NCBI GenBank assembly: GCA_026386805.1
Contig: JAPLMX010000211.1
Span: 1 to 43,666 of the forward strand
Origin: Phycisphaerae bacterium
Lineage (GTDB): Bacteria > Planctomycetota > Phycisphaerae > Sedimentisphaerales > Anaerobacaceae
DNA: 43,666 nucleotides
Direction of reading: 5' to 3'
The notes below the pieces were generated by a model. It had not been told where the DNA came from, searched no databases, and was given only the letters and a program-made list of their open reading frames with translations. The position numbers and the translations under genes were made by a program. Position 1 is the first letter of the stretch. The number at the start of each line of letters is the position of its first letter. Shown here in pieces: positions 23,858-31,977 of this stretch.

Positions 23858-25984
23858 ATGCGATTGGGGATATTGGCTTTGTGGATCGGCCTTTTCTTTG
23901 CGGGCGCTATCAGCAGCAGATGTGCGGCACAAGAGGCCGTTGCTCTCAAGACGCCGCAGAAGCAGGTGGGCAGGTACGAGAAGCTGGAACTGCTCATCGA
24001 TGTCGGTCGGCAGTACCACAGTCCTTTCGATCCGTGCGAGGTCGAGATCAATGTGCTGATCACCACTCCACGCGGTCGGTCGCTGGTGCTGCCGGCGTTC
24101 TTTGGGCAGGATTACGAGCGGCAGGACGTTCAGCAAGGCGGCAAAACCACGGCTTGGTACTACCCGCGTGGCACCGGGTCCTGGAAGGCACGATTCGCCC
24201 CGACGGAACTCGGCACGTATGCCGCCCGTGCGTCCTTGAGAGACCGACAGGGCGAGTTCGCCTCTGGGCCGGTGGCATTCACATGCGTTGCCTCGTCGCG
24301 CAGAGGATTCCTGCGGGCCGGCACGAAAGATCCGCGCTTCCTCGAATTCACCGAAGGGGAGCCATTCTTCGCCATCGGGCAGAACCTGGCCTTCATCGGC
24401 GAGGGCCAGTACATGACCCCAGTCAAGACCGAGCAAGTCCTCGGCAAGCTGGCGGCCAACGGCGCCAACTTCCTTCGCGTCTGGACCTGCTGCCAGGACT
24501 GGGCGCTGGCCATCGAGGCGCAAAAGAGCGCCTGGAGCCGTTCCTGGGCGAGAGAGTCGATCGTGGTCCCGATGCCGGGCCGTGACGGCGATTCGAACGC
24601 GCCCAAGTGCATCCGCATCAAAGGCGACACCACCGTATCGCCCTCGCACCCCATCGGCTTGCGGCCCAAGACGCGCTGTGTGTTTGCGGGCAGATTCAAG
24701 ACGGATGGCTGCCAAGCCCTGCGGCTTCAGGTGGGCAACAATGACTGGCAAGTGCCTGTGTCTTCCGACTGGCAGACGTTCCGCAGGGAGTTCGTGACGG
24801 GTGACAATGAGCGATGGCTGGGCCGGGTCGCTTTCAGTTTGGTGGGGGCGGGCACGATCTGGCTTGATGCACTCTCTCTCAAAGAGGCCGAAGGTGGTGC
24901 GGAGCTGCTTTGGGAAGCCGATGTCAACCGGCCGACCCGAGGCTATTACAATCCGCTCGACTGCCTCATGCTGGATCAACTTGTCGAGGCCGCCGAGCAA
25001 AACGGGGTCTACTTGATGCTCTGCGCGATCACGCGTGATCTGTATATGAACAGACTGTCCAAGGTCGATAGCCCCGAGTACCGCTTGGCCACCGCGGACG
25101 CGAAGAAGTTCCTGCGATATGCCGTGGCACGCTGGAGCTATTCCACCAGCGTCGCGGCGTGGGAATACTGGAATGAGATGGACCCCGGCAAGCCCACGGA
25201 CCGATTCTACGCCGATGTCGGCGATTATCTCGCGAAGACCGATCCCTACCACCATTTGCGGACCACGAGCACTTGGGCCCCTTCCGCGCGGGACTGCCGC
25301 CATCCACAGATCGACATCGCCCAAACGCATCACTACATGCGTCCTGACGACGATGATTTCAAGGACGAGGTCGAGTCCATCATCCGCCAAACGCGTTTCC
25401 TCCGCGAGAATGCCCCGGAGAAGCCCGCCCTGATCGGCGAGTTCGGCTTGGCGGACGCGAAATGGGGCCTGAGCGACTATATGAAACGGGACCGCGCGGG
25501 GGTGCATTTCCACAACTGCCTGTGGGCCTCGGCTTTCGCCGGCTGCTCGGGGACCGCGATGTTCTGGTGGTGGGAGCTTCTAGACCAGCAGGACGCCTAC
25601 CGGCACTACAAACCGCTGGCGACCTTCCTGACCGGTTTCTCACCGGCCGGCTTGCGGCAGACGACCGCCACGACCTCTGAGCCGCGACTGCGTATCCTGG
25701 GACACCAAGCCAACGATCGTGCGTACTTGTGGCTCGCCGACCGCCAAGCCATCTGGTGGAACCTGGTCGTGGAGAAGCGCCAGCCGGAGCCAATCGACTC
25801 GGCGAAAATTACCATCGAGGGTCTCGACCCTCACAGCTATACCGTCCTGTGGTGGGACACGCATGAAGGCGAGTCCGTGAGCAGACAGACCGTCACGGCC
25901 GAGCAGGGCCGCCTTCAACTGGCGGTCCCGCCCTTCACTGGGGACCTCGCCTGCAAGATCACTCCCGCCTCCTCTGCGGAGTAA
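23858..25984 (+). CDS. Secreted DUF5060-type glycoside hydrolase (GH5-like)
   Basis: A 708-residue exported enzyme likely to act on a plant or algal polysaccharide. GGAGG lies 8 nt upstream of ATG 23858, followed by a signal peptide (LGILALWIGLFFAGAISS). A DUF5060-like beta domain spans about residues 33-130, then a (beta/alpha)8 catalytic region. The probable acid/base is Glu440 in AAWEYWNEMDPG and the nucleophile Glu528 in LIGEFGLAD. An insert at about 240-350 looks like a carbohydrate-binding-type beta-sandwich. The last 100 residues resemble the putative collagen-binding domain often found at the end of such enzymes. The substrate cannot be stated. Confidence 0.8.
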   Translation: MRLGILALWIGLFFAGAISSRCAAQEAVALKTPQKQVGRYEKLELLIDVGRQYHSPFDPCEVEINVLITTPRGRSLVLPAFFGQDYERQDVQQGGKTTAWYYPRGTGSWKARFAPTELGTYAARASLRDRQGEFASGPVAFTCVASSRRGFLRAGTKDPRFLEFTEGEPFFAIGQNLAFIGEGQYMTPVKTEQVLGKLAANGANFLRVWTCCQDWALAIEAQKSAWSRSWARESIVVPMPGRDGDSNAPKCIRIKGDTTVSPSHPIGLRPKTRCVFAGRFKTDGCQALRLQVGNNDWQVPVSSDWQTFRREFVTGDNERWLGRVAFSLVGAGTIWLDALSLKEAEGGAELLWEADVNRPTRGYYNPLDCLMLDQLVEAAEQNGVYLMLCAITRDLYMNRLSKVDSPEYRLATADAKKFLRYAVARWSYSTSVAAWEYWNEMDPGKPTDRFYADVGDYLAKTDPYHHLRTTSTWAPSARDCRHPQIDIAQTHHYMRPDDDDFKDEVESIIRQTRFLRENAPEKPALIGEFGLADAKWGLSDYMKRDRAGVHFHNCLWASAFAGCSGTAMFWWWELLDQQDAYRHYKPLATFLTGFSPAGLRQTTATTSEPRLRILGHQANDRAYLWLADRQAIWWNLVVEKRQPEPIDSAKITIEGLDPHSYTVLWWDTHEGESVSRQTVTAEQGRLQLAVPPFTGDLACKITPASSAE

Positions 25985-25991
25985 TTATGAA

Positions 25992-26207
25992 TGGACTTCT
26001 GCAAAATGGACATTGGGCCTATATTCTTGGGTTCCCAAACGCGATAGGATCGCGTTTGGGGGCCCTTCAAGGAAATCTGTTTCTCGATTTCCTTGAAGAA
26101 TTGGCTTATCTTGCGCGCTATCCATCGGTTACTGTTTGGGAAGGAAAAATCGAAAGGCAGATTTTTCCTTCCCAAAGTAGGCCCAATGTCCATTTTGCAG
26201 AAGTCCA
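25992..26207. mobile_element. MITE-like element with 30-bp perfect terminal inverted repeats and three hairpins
   Basis: The 30 bp at 25992-26021 are the exact reverse complement of 26178-26207. Between them are three perfect hairpins: 26034-26060 (12-bp stem), 26065-26098 (13-bp stem) and 26135-26176 (17-bp stem). There is no coding capacity, so it would be a non-autonomous element. TATGA flanks it loosely on both sides (25986-25990; 26210-26214), which may or may not be a target duplication. It begins 7 bp after the hydrolase stop and ends 3 bp before the glyoxalase ATG. Confidence 0.85.
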
Positions 26208-26210
26208 GCT

Positions 26211-26977
26211 ATGACGAACGTGATTGCCATCCCGGTCCGAGACAACTTCACCTATCTGCACCCTTGCGGCGACGGCCGCGCGTTCGTCGTGGACCCCGGC
26301 GATGCTTCCGCGGTCATGCAGGCCCTCCAGCAGCACGGCCTCTCGCTGACCGCCATTGCTCTGACCCATCACCACTGGGACCACGTCGCCGGAGCGGCGG
26401 ACCTCCAATCGCAAACCCGTTGCGAGGTGATCGGGGTCGGTCGCACGCTGGTTCCCGCACCCGATCGCGTCGTGGCTGATGACGACGTTTTCACGTTGGG
26501 AGAGGCGCCGTCCACGTCATCGCGACACCGGGGCACACGCGAGACTCGGTGTGCTACTACGTTGCCGCCCAAGGCGGCACGATCGGGACTATATACACAG
26601 GGGATACGCTCTTCGTGGGCGGCTGCGGCCGGCTGCTGGAAGGTGACGCTGTGACGATGTGGCAATCCTTACAGAGGCTCAGCGCCCTGCCCCCGGAAAC
26701 GCTGGTCTACTGTGGCCATGACTACACGTTGGAGAACTACGAGTTTGCGGTCACAATCGACCCGGCCAACCGGCGCTTCCGGGAGCGCCTGGCGGAAGTG
26801 CAGAAGGCAATCGAGTACGGCCAATTGACCGTCCCTTCCACGATCGCGCAGGAGAAGGAGACGAACATCTTCCTCCAGGCGGGCAACGCACAGATCAAGG
26901 CCGTTCTTGACATGTCCGGCGCCCAACCCCATGAGGTCTTCGCACAATTGCGAAGCCGAAAGGACACATTTGCCTGA
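26211..26977 (+). pseudogene. gloB: Glyoxalase II-like metallo-beta-lactamase (hydroxyacylglutathione hydrolase), frameshifted
   Basis: The two halves lie in different frames. The first (from ATG 26211) has MTNVIAIPVRDNFTYL and the metal motif THHHWDH, and runs to FTLGEA near 26505. The frame then shifts, and the second half continues AVHVIATPGHTRDSVCYY, TGDTLFVGGCGR and VYCGHDYTLENYEFA to the stop at 26975. One missing base near 26504-26510 explains it; restored, the protein is 255 residues, normal for glyoxalase II. The enzyme hydrolyses S-lactoylglutathione-type thioesters. It could be a real pseudogene or a sequencing error. No ribosome-binding site is visible, because the MITE-like element ends 3 bp before the ATG. 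Confidence 0.85.
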
Positions 26978-27011
26978 TGTACGCACAAAGAGGCTTTGCC
27001 GTTTGTGCAAG

Positions 27012-27665
27012 ATGATGAGGACTGCGGCACGCATACTCCTGATGCCGCTCGTTGGCGTCATGCTGATTGGCTGCACCACGAACTACGAAGCATCCCCGAG
27101 TTCGTTCACTCTGCCGGCGGATACGCAGCCGGCGGCCTTCGCCGCGCCAGACACGGCCGGCGCAGGTGACGCGCCGACCGCCCTGTTCATCGAATTTGTG
27201 GCAACGCCGCAGGATGTCGTCGAGCGGATGCTGAAGATGGCTCGGGCAACGAGGGGTGACGTGGTCTACGATCTGGGCTGCGGGGACGGGCGAATCGTCG
27301 TTACCGCCGCGCGGCGGTACGGATGCCGGGCCGTGGGATACGATCTGGACCCGCTGCGTGTGCAAGAGGCTCGCGAGAATGCGGCCAAGCACAGAGTCAG
27401 CCACTTGGTCACAATCGAACAGGAAGACGTCCTGCACAGCAACCTCCAGGGGGCCAGCATCGTGACCTTGTACCTTGGCCCAGAGATCAACGCGAGACTG
27501 ATTCCTGAACTGAAGAAGCTGCGGCCCGGTTCGCGGATCGTCTCGCACGATTCCCCCATCGGCGATCTGCCACCGGACAAAGTCGTGGAAATGACGTCCC
27601 GCGAAGACGGCCGCAAACACACGATCTACTTGTGGACCTGCCCGCTGGCGCCGAAAGGCCGCTGA
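27012..27665 (+). CDS. SAM-dependent methyltransferase-like lipoprotein
   Basis: A 217-residue protein with a class I methyltransferase core: motif I VYDLGCGDGRIVV, the acidic strand end GYDLDPLRV, then EQEDVLH and LYLGPEINARLIPELKKL. The N-terminus is unexpected: MMRTAARILLMPLVGVMLIGC has a lipoprotein signal peptide with lipobox LIGC, so the domain would be outside the cytoplasm, where SAM is not available. The start could be 27012 or 27015, both with poor ribosome-binding sites. If translation began downstream, a cytoplasmic form would be possible. Substrate unknown. Confidence 0.78.
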   Translation: MMRTAARILLMPLVGVMLIGCTTNYEASPSSFTLPADTQPAAFAAPDTAGAGDAPTALFIEFVATPQDVVERMLKMARATRGDVVYDLGCGDGRIVVTAARRYGCRAVGYDLDPLRVQEARENAAKHRVSHLVTIEQEDVLHSNLQGASIVTLYLGPEINARLIPELKKLRPGSRIVSHDSPIGDLPPDKVVEMTSREDGRKHTIYLWTCPLAPKGR

Positions 27666-27690
27666 ACAACGAGTTCTGAGCGGAATTCTG

Positions 27691-27719
27691 TTGACAGGAC
27701 CGGAAACGTGTGCTACGAT
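27691..27719 (+). promoter_or_regulatory. Sigma-70-type promoter of the trypsin-like protease gene
   Basis: TTGACA (27691-27696), a 17-nt spacer and TACGAT (27714-27719) predict a start near 27726, about 60 nt before the gene. Confidence 0.7.
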
Positions 27720-27787
27720 TCCGATGGTTGAATTCTCCTAAGTATCAGTCATAGTCCGTCATGCGTATGATTGGAAAGGGGCGAAGC

Positions 27788-29137
27788 ATGTCAAGACGGA
27801 AACTGTTCCAAGTGTTTGTAGCAGCAGTAGTGGCTATCTGTATGCTGGCCCTTTCGGACCCTGTATCGGCCCAGAGACGAAATGACCAGGAATTTGATCG
27901 GGCCAGACAGACCCAAGTGCGGCATACCGATGAGCTGATGGCGCAGGATGGTGTTGTCGGCACGGCGGTCGGGCTGGATGAGAGCGGGAGGCACGCCATC
28001 CTTGTTCTGCTGGAAAGGCCGGGTGTGGCGGGTATTCCCACGGATCTGGAAGGCGTACCTGTCCGACCCCTTGTAACCGGCAAGATCTATGCTCGCGCGA
28101 AGCCGGCGGCGGTGCCGACCAGGTCCGGCAGAGATACGACACCGCCGGCGGTCCCATCGGGGTTGACCGCTAAAGCGATCAGCAGCAGCCAGATCAACTT
28201 GGTTTGGAAAGCCAGTAGCAACGCGTCCTATTACCGCGTGTACCGGAGCATGCTGCGCGACGATGGTACCCGCACGTCATACACGCGGATAGCCACCAAC
28301 GTGAAATCGACTGCCTACTCCAGTACTGGCTTAACGTCTGGTACTATTTACTATTACGTTGTGACGGCCGTAGATAAATCTGGACACGAATCAGGCTATT
28401 CTAACGAAGCATCGGCCACGACGCTCATGCCAGCGCGGTGGTGTGTGCGGCCGGTTCCCATCGGGGTCTCGACCGGCCATCCACTCATCACTGCCGGGAC
28501 CATTGGTTGTCGGGTCATAGACGCCTCCGGTAAGGTCTATGCCCTGAGCAATAACCACGTATATGCCAACGAGAATAACGCTCACATGGGCGATAACGTT
28601 CTGCAGCCTGGCGTCTATGACGGCGGCGTGGATCCGCGCGACGCCATCGGTACTCTCTCCGCTCTCACGTGGATCGATTTCTCTGGTGGCCCCAACACGA
28701 CTGATGCGGCTATCGCCCTGTGCCTGACAACGCCCGCCGGCACCCCTATGGTCGGTACAGGCACCCCTACAGGTGGATACGGTATTCCCAAATCAGGATT
28801 CGGCGTTGCGGCAAGCGTAGGCATGGCTGTCCAAAAATACGGACGGACGAGTTCTCTGACGAAGGGAACCATCACCGGAACCAACGTCACCGTCACGGTC
28901 GGCTATTCTTCCGGTACGGCCCTGTTCGTAAACCAAATCATCGTACAATCCCGGTCAGCGTTCATCAAGGGCGGTGACTCCGGCTCGCTACTGGTGACAT
29001 ATCCAGGAAAGGAGCCGGTCGGATTGCTTTTTGCCGGCAACGGCAGCGGAACCTACGCCGTAGCGAACAACATCGGGGACGTGCTGACCGCTTTTGACTC
29101 TCTTGGGTACCCGGTCTGGATTGACGGTGAGCAGTAA
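27788..29137 (+). CDS. Secreted trypsin-like serine protease with an embedded fibronectin type III domain
   Basis: A 449-residue exported protein. The signal peptide is MSRRKLFQVFVAAVVAICMLALSDPVSA, and AAAGGGGCG precedes the start. Domain order: an N-terminal domain with GVVGTAVGLDESG and GVPVRPLVTGKIYA (about 40-105), a fibronectin type III domain opening TPPAVPSGLTA (about 115-210), then a chymotrypsin-fold domain. The triad can be assigned as His257 (SNNHVYA), Asp306 (TTDAAIA) and Ser398 (KGGDSGSLL). The GVVG domain recurs as a separate small protein in the next gene. Probably an extracytoplasmic protease; the target is unknown. Confidence 0.8.
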   Translation: MSRRKLFQVFVAAVVAICMLALSDPVSAQRRNDQEFDRARQTQVRHTDELMAQDGVVGTAVGLDESGRHAILVLLERPGVAGIPTDLEGVPVRPLVTGKIYARAKPAAVPTRSGRDTTPPAVPSGLTAKAISSSQINLVWKASSNASYYRVYRSMLRDDGTRTSYTRIATNVKSTAYSSTGLTSGTIYYYVVTAVDKSGHESGYSNEASATTLMPARWCVRPVPIGVSTGHPLITAGTIGCRVIDASGKVYALSNNHVYANENNAHMGDNVLQPGVYDGGVDPRDAIGTLSALTWIDFSGGPNTTDAAIALCLTTPAGTPMVGTGTPTGGYGIPKSGFGVAASVGMAVQKYGRTSSLTKGTITGTNVTVTVGYSSGTALFVNQIIVQSRSAFIKGGDSGSLLVTYPGKEPVGLLFAGNGSGTYAVANNIGDVLTAFDSLGYPVWIDGEQ

Positions 29138-29186
29138 CCGCACGAAGCCGCAAGTTGGCAACCGGAGCGGGGCAGAGAGTGGACTC

Positions 29187-29513
29187 GTGCCCAGACAAGG
29201 ACTCATCGTCGTGTCGAGCCTGCTGCTGGTGCTGAGCAGCTTGAACTGCCGACGGGTTGATATTGTCGCGCCGCAAAAGGGCACCGCGATGCCTACGAAG
29301 ACGATTGAGCAGGCGCAGCAAGACCACACGGACGCCTGGATGGTGATTCCCGGCGTGGTCGGCACGGGTATCGGGCAGAACAAAGGCAAGCCGTGCATCC
29401 TGATTCTGACGGCCTCGAACACAGAACGGGTCAGACAGAAGATTCCCTCGACCGTCGAAGGCTATCCGGTCGTCGTGCAGTATATCGGAGAGGTTCGCGC
29501 GCTCGACAAGTAG
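29187..29513 (+). CDS. Small lipoprotein carrying the protease's N-terminal domain alone
   Basis: The likely start is GTG 29187, giving a lipoprotein signal (PRQGLIVVSSLLLVLSSLNC) and a mature part of about 85 residues. An ATG at 29289 would instead give a 74-residue cytoplasmic form. The core, HTDAWMVIPGVVGTGIGQNKG, then STVEGYPVVVQYIGEVRALD, lines up with HTDELMAQDGVVGTAVGLDESG and LEGVPVRPLVTGKIYA of the protease upstream. It is therefore a stand-alone version of that N-terminal domain, 50 bp downstream and probably co-transcribed. It may act on the protease in trans, as a chaperone or inhibitor; that is inference. Confidence 0.68.
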   Translation: MPRQGLIVVSSLLLVLSSLNCRRVDIVAPQKGTAMPTKTIEQAQQDHTDAWMVIPGVVGTGIGQNKGKPCILILTASNTERVRQKIPSTVEGYPVVVQYIGEVRALDK

Positions 29514-29866
29514 ATCGTAGCGTGGGCTATGCCGACCCTATGCGTGAGAACTGGCCGGCGGAGACAGGAATCCAGCCAAGTCGTGGCCTTCCTGGACCCC
29601 TGCCTTCGCACGGGTGACAGAGGGCAAGAACGTGCCGTACATTGTGTTAGACGCTCTTAGTTCTTCCCGTTCCCTCCGTCCAACTCCGCACATTCGTTCA
29701 TCCTAGCCCGACGCGAGCGCGTGCGCTTCGCTTGAAGGAGCCCTGCTACTCGGCCCTTCTGTTGAAGTTTACCCATTTGGCGGACAGGCCGGCGCATTTG
29801 TATTGTGAGCCGTTCTTTCATAGGATTTGCAGAGGGGTAGGCAATGTCTTCCCCCGTCAGGGGTAT
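29514..29866. other. Gap with no recognisable gene
   Basis: 353 bp between the small lipoprotein and the CPBP protease. In-frame codons upstream of 29867 extend the CPBP frame to 29732, but they do not look like protein sequence of that family. I see no clear promoter or terminator. Confidence 0.5.
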
Positions 29867-30592
29867 ATGGAGCTGGTGATAGAGACGATCCTGGTGATGA
29901 CCGGCACGATCGCCGTCGTCCGATTCCTCCACGTGAATTGTGCGGCGAGCATTCAGTGGGTTGCCGTCCCCGCCGTGCTGGTCACGGCCGCCCTGGTCCC
30001 GGCCTGGATTCGAAAGAGAGAATTCCCCCACTTCGGCCTGCGCGGCAGAAGCGTGGCGACCCCCGACGTGACAAGCCGCATTTCGGAACCTCTTCGCCTG
30101 CGATCGGAGAGTCTTCCAGCCCCCTGCCTGGTTGCGGGCACGGTTGGGGGCGTCTGCCTGTGCCTCCTGCCGGCCATCTTCTTGGGCCTGTGGGTGCTGA
30201 CGCTGCTGCATTGGCCCGTGCCGCTGCGGCCGATTGTCCCGGAGCGGCAGGGCTGGTTGGCTTGGCTGCTGTATCAGTTCTTCTATGTGGCCGTTGCGGA
30301 AGAGGTGTTCTTTCGCGGATACGTCCAAGCGAACGCCATGCGGCTGCTCAGCCGGTATCGCCGATTGCCAAGGCTCGGGCCGCCGGGCATTGCGATCTTC
30401 ATCTCGGCCGCTTGCTTTGCCTTGGCTCACGTCCTCGTCCAGGGTCAGATAACACCCGTTCTGACCTTTCTGCCGGGCCTTGTCCTGGCTTGGCTGTTCC
30501 TCCGGACGGGCTCGCTGCTGGCCCCCATCCTGTTTCACGGCCTGGCTAACGTCTCCTACGCCGTCATGGCCATGACCTTGGCGCCCTCCTGA
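29867..30592 (+). CDS. CPBP-family intramembrane metalloprotease
   Basis: A 241-residue membrane protein with about seven helices. The three CPBP/Abi motifs are present: EEVFFRGYVQ (Glu145-Glu146), FALAHVL and HGLANVSYA. Family members include prenyl-protein CAAX processing enzymes and proteins linked to bacteriocin immunity; the bacterial substrate is usually unknown. ATG 29867 is chosen because the membrane region starts there, although AGGGG is rather close (3 nt). No partner gene suggests a specific role. Confidence 0.82.
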   Translation: MELVIETILVMTGTIAVVRFLHVNCAASIQWVAVPAVLVTAALVPAWIRKREFPHFGLRGRSVATPDVTSRISEPLRLRSESLPAPCLVAGTVGGVCLCLLPAIFLGLWVLTLLHWPVPLRPIVPERQGWLAWLLYQFFYVAVAEEVFFRGYVQANAMRLLSRYRRLPRLGPPGIAIFISAACFALAHVLVQGQITPVLTFLPGLVLAWLFLRTGSLLAPILFHGLANVSYAVMAMTLAPS

Positions 30593-30939
30593 CAGCGAGG
30601 AAGCAGACTGCTGGGTCGCAAGCCTGTTCGCCGCCGGGCTGTCGGACCGCACGGCCGTCGGGATTCGCAGCCCCCAATTGGGCCGGCCGGCTCTGGCCAT
30701 CCAAACCACGCAGCAGCCCGCCGTCCTCCGTGCACGCACCCCCGTTGCGAGCACGCGTCCGCCCCAGGTTTGTGGTCCTTTTCGACCCTCCGGAGCCCGC
30801 CAAAAATCTTGTGAGAATTTTTGCACAAAGGGTATTGCTTTTCGTAAAGGCGAGCATACGATGAGTCCGACATTTGGGACGGGTTCGGCGTCGGCCCGTT
30901 TGGACAGGAACCTTCAAGAAGCTCTTTAGAGGTAGACCA
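30593..30939. other. Gap with no recognisable gene
   Basis: 347 bp. A 7-bp inverted repeat, CAAAAAT/ATTTTTG (around 30802-30824), lies in an AT-richer patch, with a weak promoter-like TTGCTT-16-TACGAT about 80 bp before the Cys-rich gene. Nothing else is evident. Confidence 0.4.
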
Positions 30940-31185
30940 ATGTGTGATTCATGTGGATGCACCCCCTGCAGTTCGTGCGGCGCACCCGTTGAGGATGGCG
31001 TCTGCTCTTCTTGCGGAGAGAAGCCCGGCAACTGCACGTGTGAGCCGCTCGACGAAGAGTTCGACTACGAAGAAGAAGAGGAGGAGGAGGAGATTGAGGA
31101 CGACGAGGACGAAGACGAGGATGAGGACCTCGAAGATGACGACGAGGACGAAGAGCCTGACGAGGATGACGGCAAGGATTGGTGA
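30940..31185 (+). CDS. Cys-rich zinc-ribbon-like protein with a hyperacidic tail
   Basis: An 81-residue protein in two parts. Residues 1-34 contain nine cysteines in CxxC-type pairs (MCDSCGCTPCSSCGAP, then VCSSCGEKPGNCTC), consistent with one or two zinc-binding knuckles. Residues 35-81 are almost entirely Asp and Glu, ending in GKDW. AGAGG precedes the ATG. No signal peptide is present. Such tails often mimic nucleic acid or bind basic proteins or metals; the function here is unknown. The low-complexity tail is encoded by GA-rich DNA with no close repeat unit. Confidence 0.75.
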   Translation: MCDSCGCTPCSSCGAPVEDGVCSSCGEKPGNCTCEPLDEEFDYEEEEEEEEIEDDEDEDEDEDLEDDDEDEEPDEDDGKDW

Positions 31186-31431
31186 CAGGTAGTCCTAGAC
31201 GCCTCTCGCCTGCTCTTTCAGATGTCTGTACCTACGTCAGCCGTATCGCGCTTGGGATACTGGGGCGGACAGCCGATCCTTCCGAGGTGGCGCTTCCGTT
31301 GGGTGAGGGAGAATTGTTGCCAAGCCGCACCGTGACGTACAAAATACCGTCGGTTGACCGTCTGTAGGTTTGCGCCGAATGATCGGCACGGGCGGGACGG
31401 CGAGCGTCAAAGAGCATCGTGTGATCGGATG
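31186..31431. other. Gap with no recognisable gene
   Basis: About 250 bp between the Cys-rich gene and the cold-shock terminator. I see no coding sequence, promoter or repeat. Confidence 0.5.
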
Positions 31432-31461
31432 AAAAAGGCCCCGCTCCTCCAGCGGGGCCTT
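31432..31461 (-). terminator. Intrinsic terminator of the cold-shock gene
   Basis: On the minus strand the 11-bp stem AAGGCCCCGCT/AGCGGGGCCTT has a 5-nt loop and is followed by TTTC, about 30 bp after the cold-shock stop codon. Confidence 0.85.
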
Positions 31462-31491
31462 CTGATTTCGGCCGTTTCTTTTCTTCCCCTG

Positions 31492-31695
31492 TCAGCAGGG
31501 CTTCACGTCCGTCGCCTCCTGGCCCTTGCGGCCCGGCGCCGCCGTGAACTCTACCGCCTGCCCGTCCTGAAGAGATTTGAACCCGTCTCCCGCGATCTTC
31601 GAGTGATGGACGAACAAATCCTCACCGCCATCGTCCGGAGTAATGAAGCCAAAACCCTTCTTCTCATTGAACCACTTCACAACACCTCTTGCCAC
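31492..31695 (-). CDS. Cold-shock domain protein (CspA family)
   Basis: A 67-residue single OB-fold RNA/DNA-binding protein. The nucleic-acid-binding motifs RNP1 (KGFGFI) and RNP2 (LFVHH) are intact in the family pattern [18 protein letters not shown]. The start is GTG at 31695 with AAGGAG 8-9 nt upstream. It has its own promoter (31800-31828), a leader of about 100 nt with two hairpins, and a strong terminator, so it is monocistronic. It would act as an RNA chaperone in the cytoplasm. Confidence 0.95.
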   Translation of the reverse strand: MARGVVKWFNEKKGFGFITPDDGGEDLFVHHSKIAGDGFKSLQDGQAVEFTAAPGRKGQEATDVKPC

Positions 31696-31720
31696 GTCGT
31701 CTTCTCCTTGGACCCACCGG

Positions 31721-31782
31721 ATCCATAGTGCGAATTCCCTCTATGGATTCTCAGGGGTATGCTCCGAGGGAGAAAAGCATAC
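31721..31782 (-). promoter_or_regulatory. Structured 5' leader of the cold-shock gene
   Basis: Two hairpins lie between the predicted transcript start (about 31793) and the GTG: GTATGC/GCATAC (31757-31782) and ATCCATAG/CTATGGAT (31721-31748). Long folded leaders are known to act as thermosensors in cspA mRNAs; a similar role here is inference. Confidence 0.5.
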
Positions 31783-31799
31783 ACCTTGACGTGGGTCAT

Positions 31800-31828
31800 A
31801 TCATATCCATCCGGCGTCACGATGTCAA
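31800..31828 (-). promoter_or_regulatory. Sigma-70 promoter of the cold-shock gene
   Basis: On the minus strand TTGACA (31828-31823), a 17-nt spacer and TATGAT (31805-31800). The match to consensus is excellent. Confidence 0.8.
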
Positions 31829-31977
31829 GGGAATTCGCGCAGGGTCCTCACGCCGTCGCCCCACGGGAGGGGTGGCATCGTCAAGACTCCTTGCCACCGG
31901 ATGGGTGCTTCCGGTAGAATCCCGGTTACGCGTGAGCATCGCGGGAGAAAAGTGGCTCGTGCATAAGGATTGACCTC

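Noticed and set aside
23528-25513. 661-codon open frame on the minus strand
   Set aside because: It runs antisense through two well-supported genes and encodes composition typical of a shadow frame.
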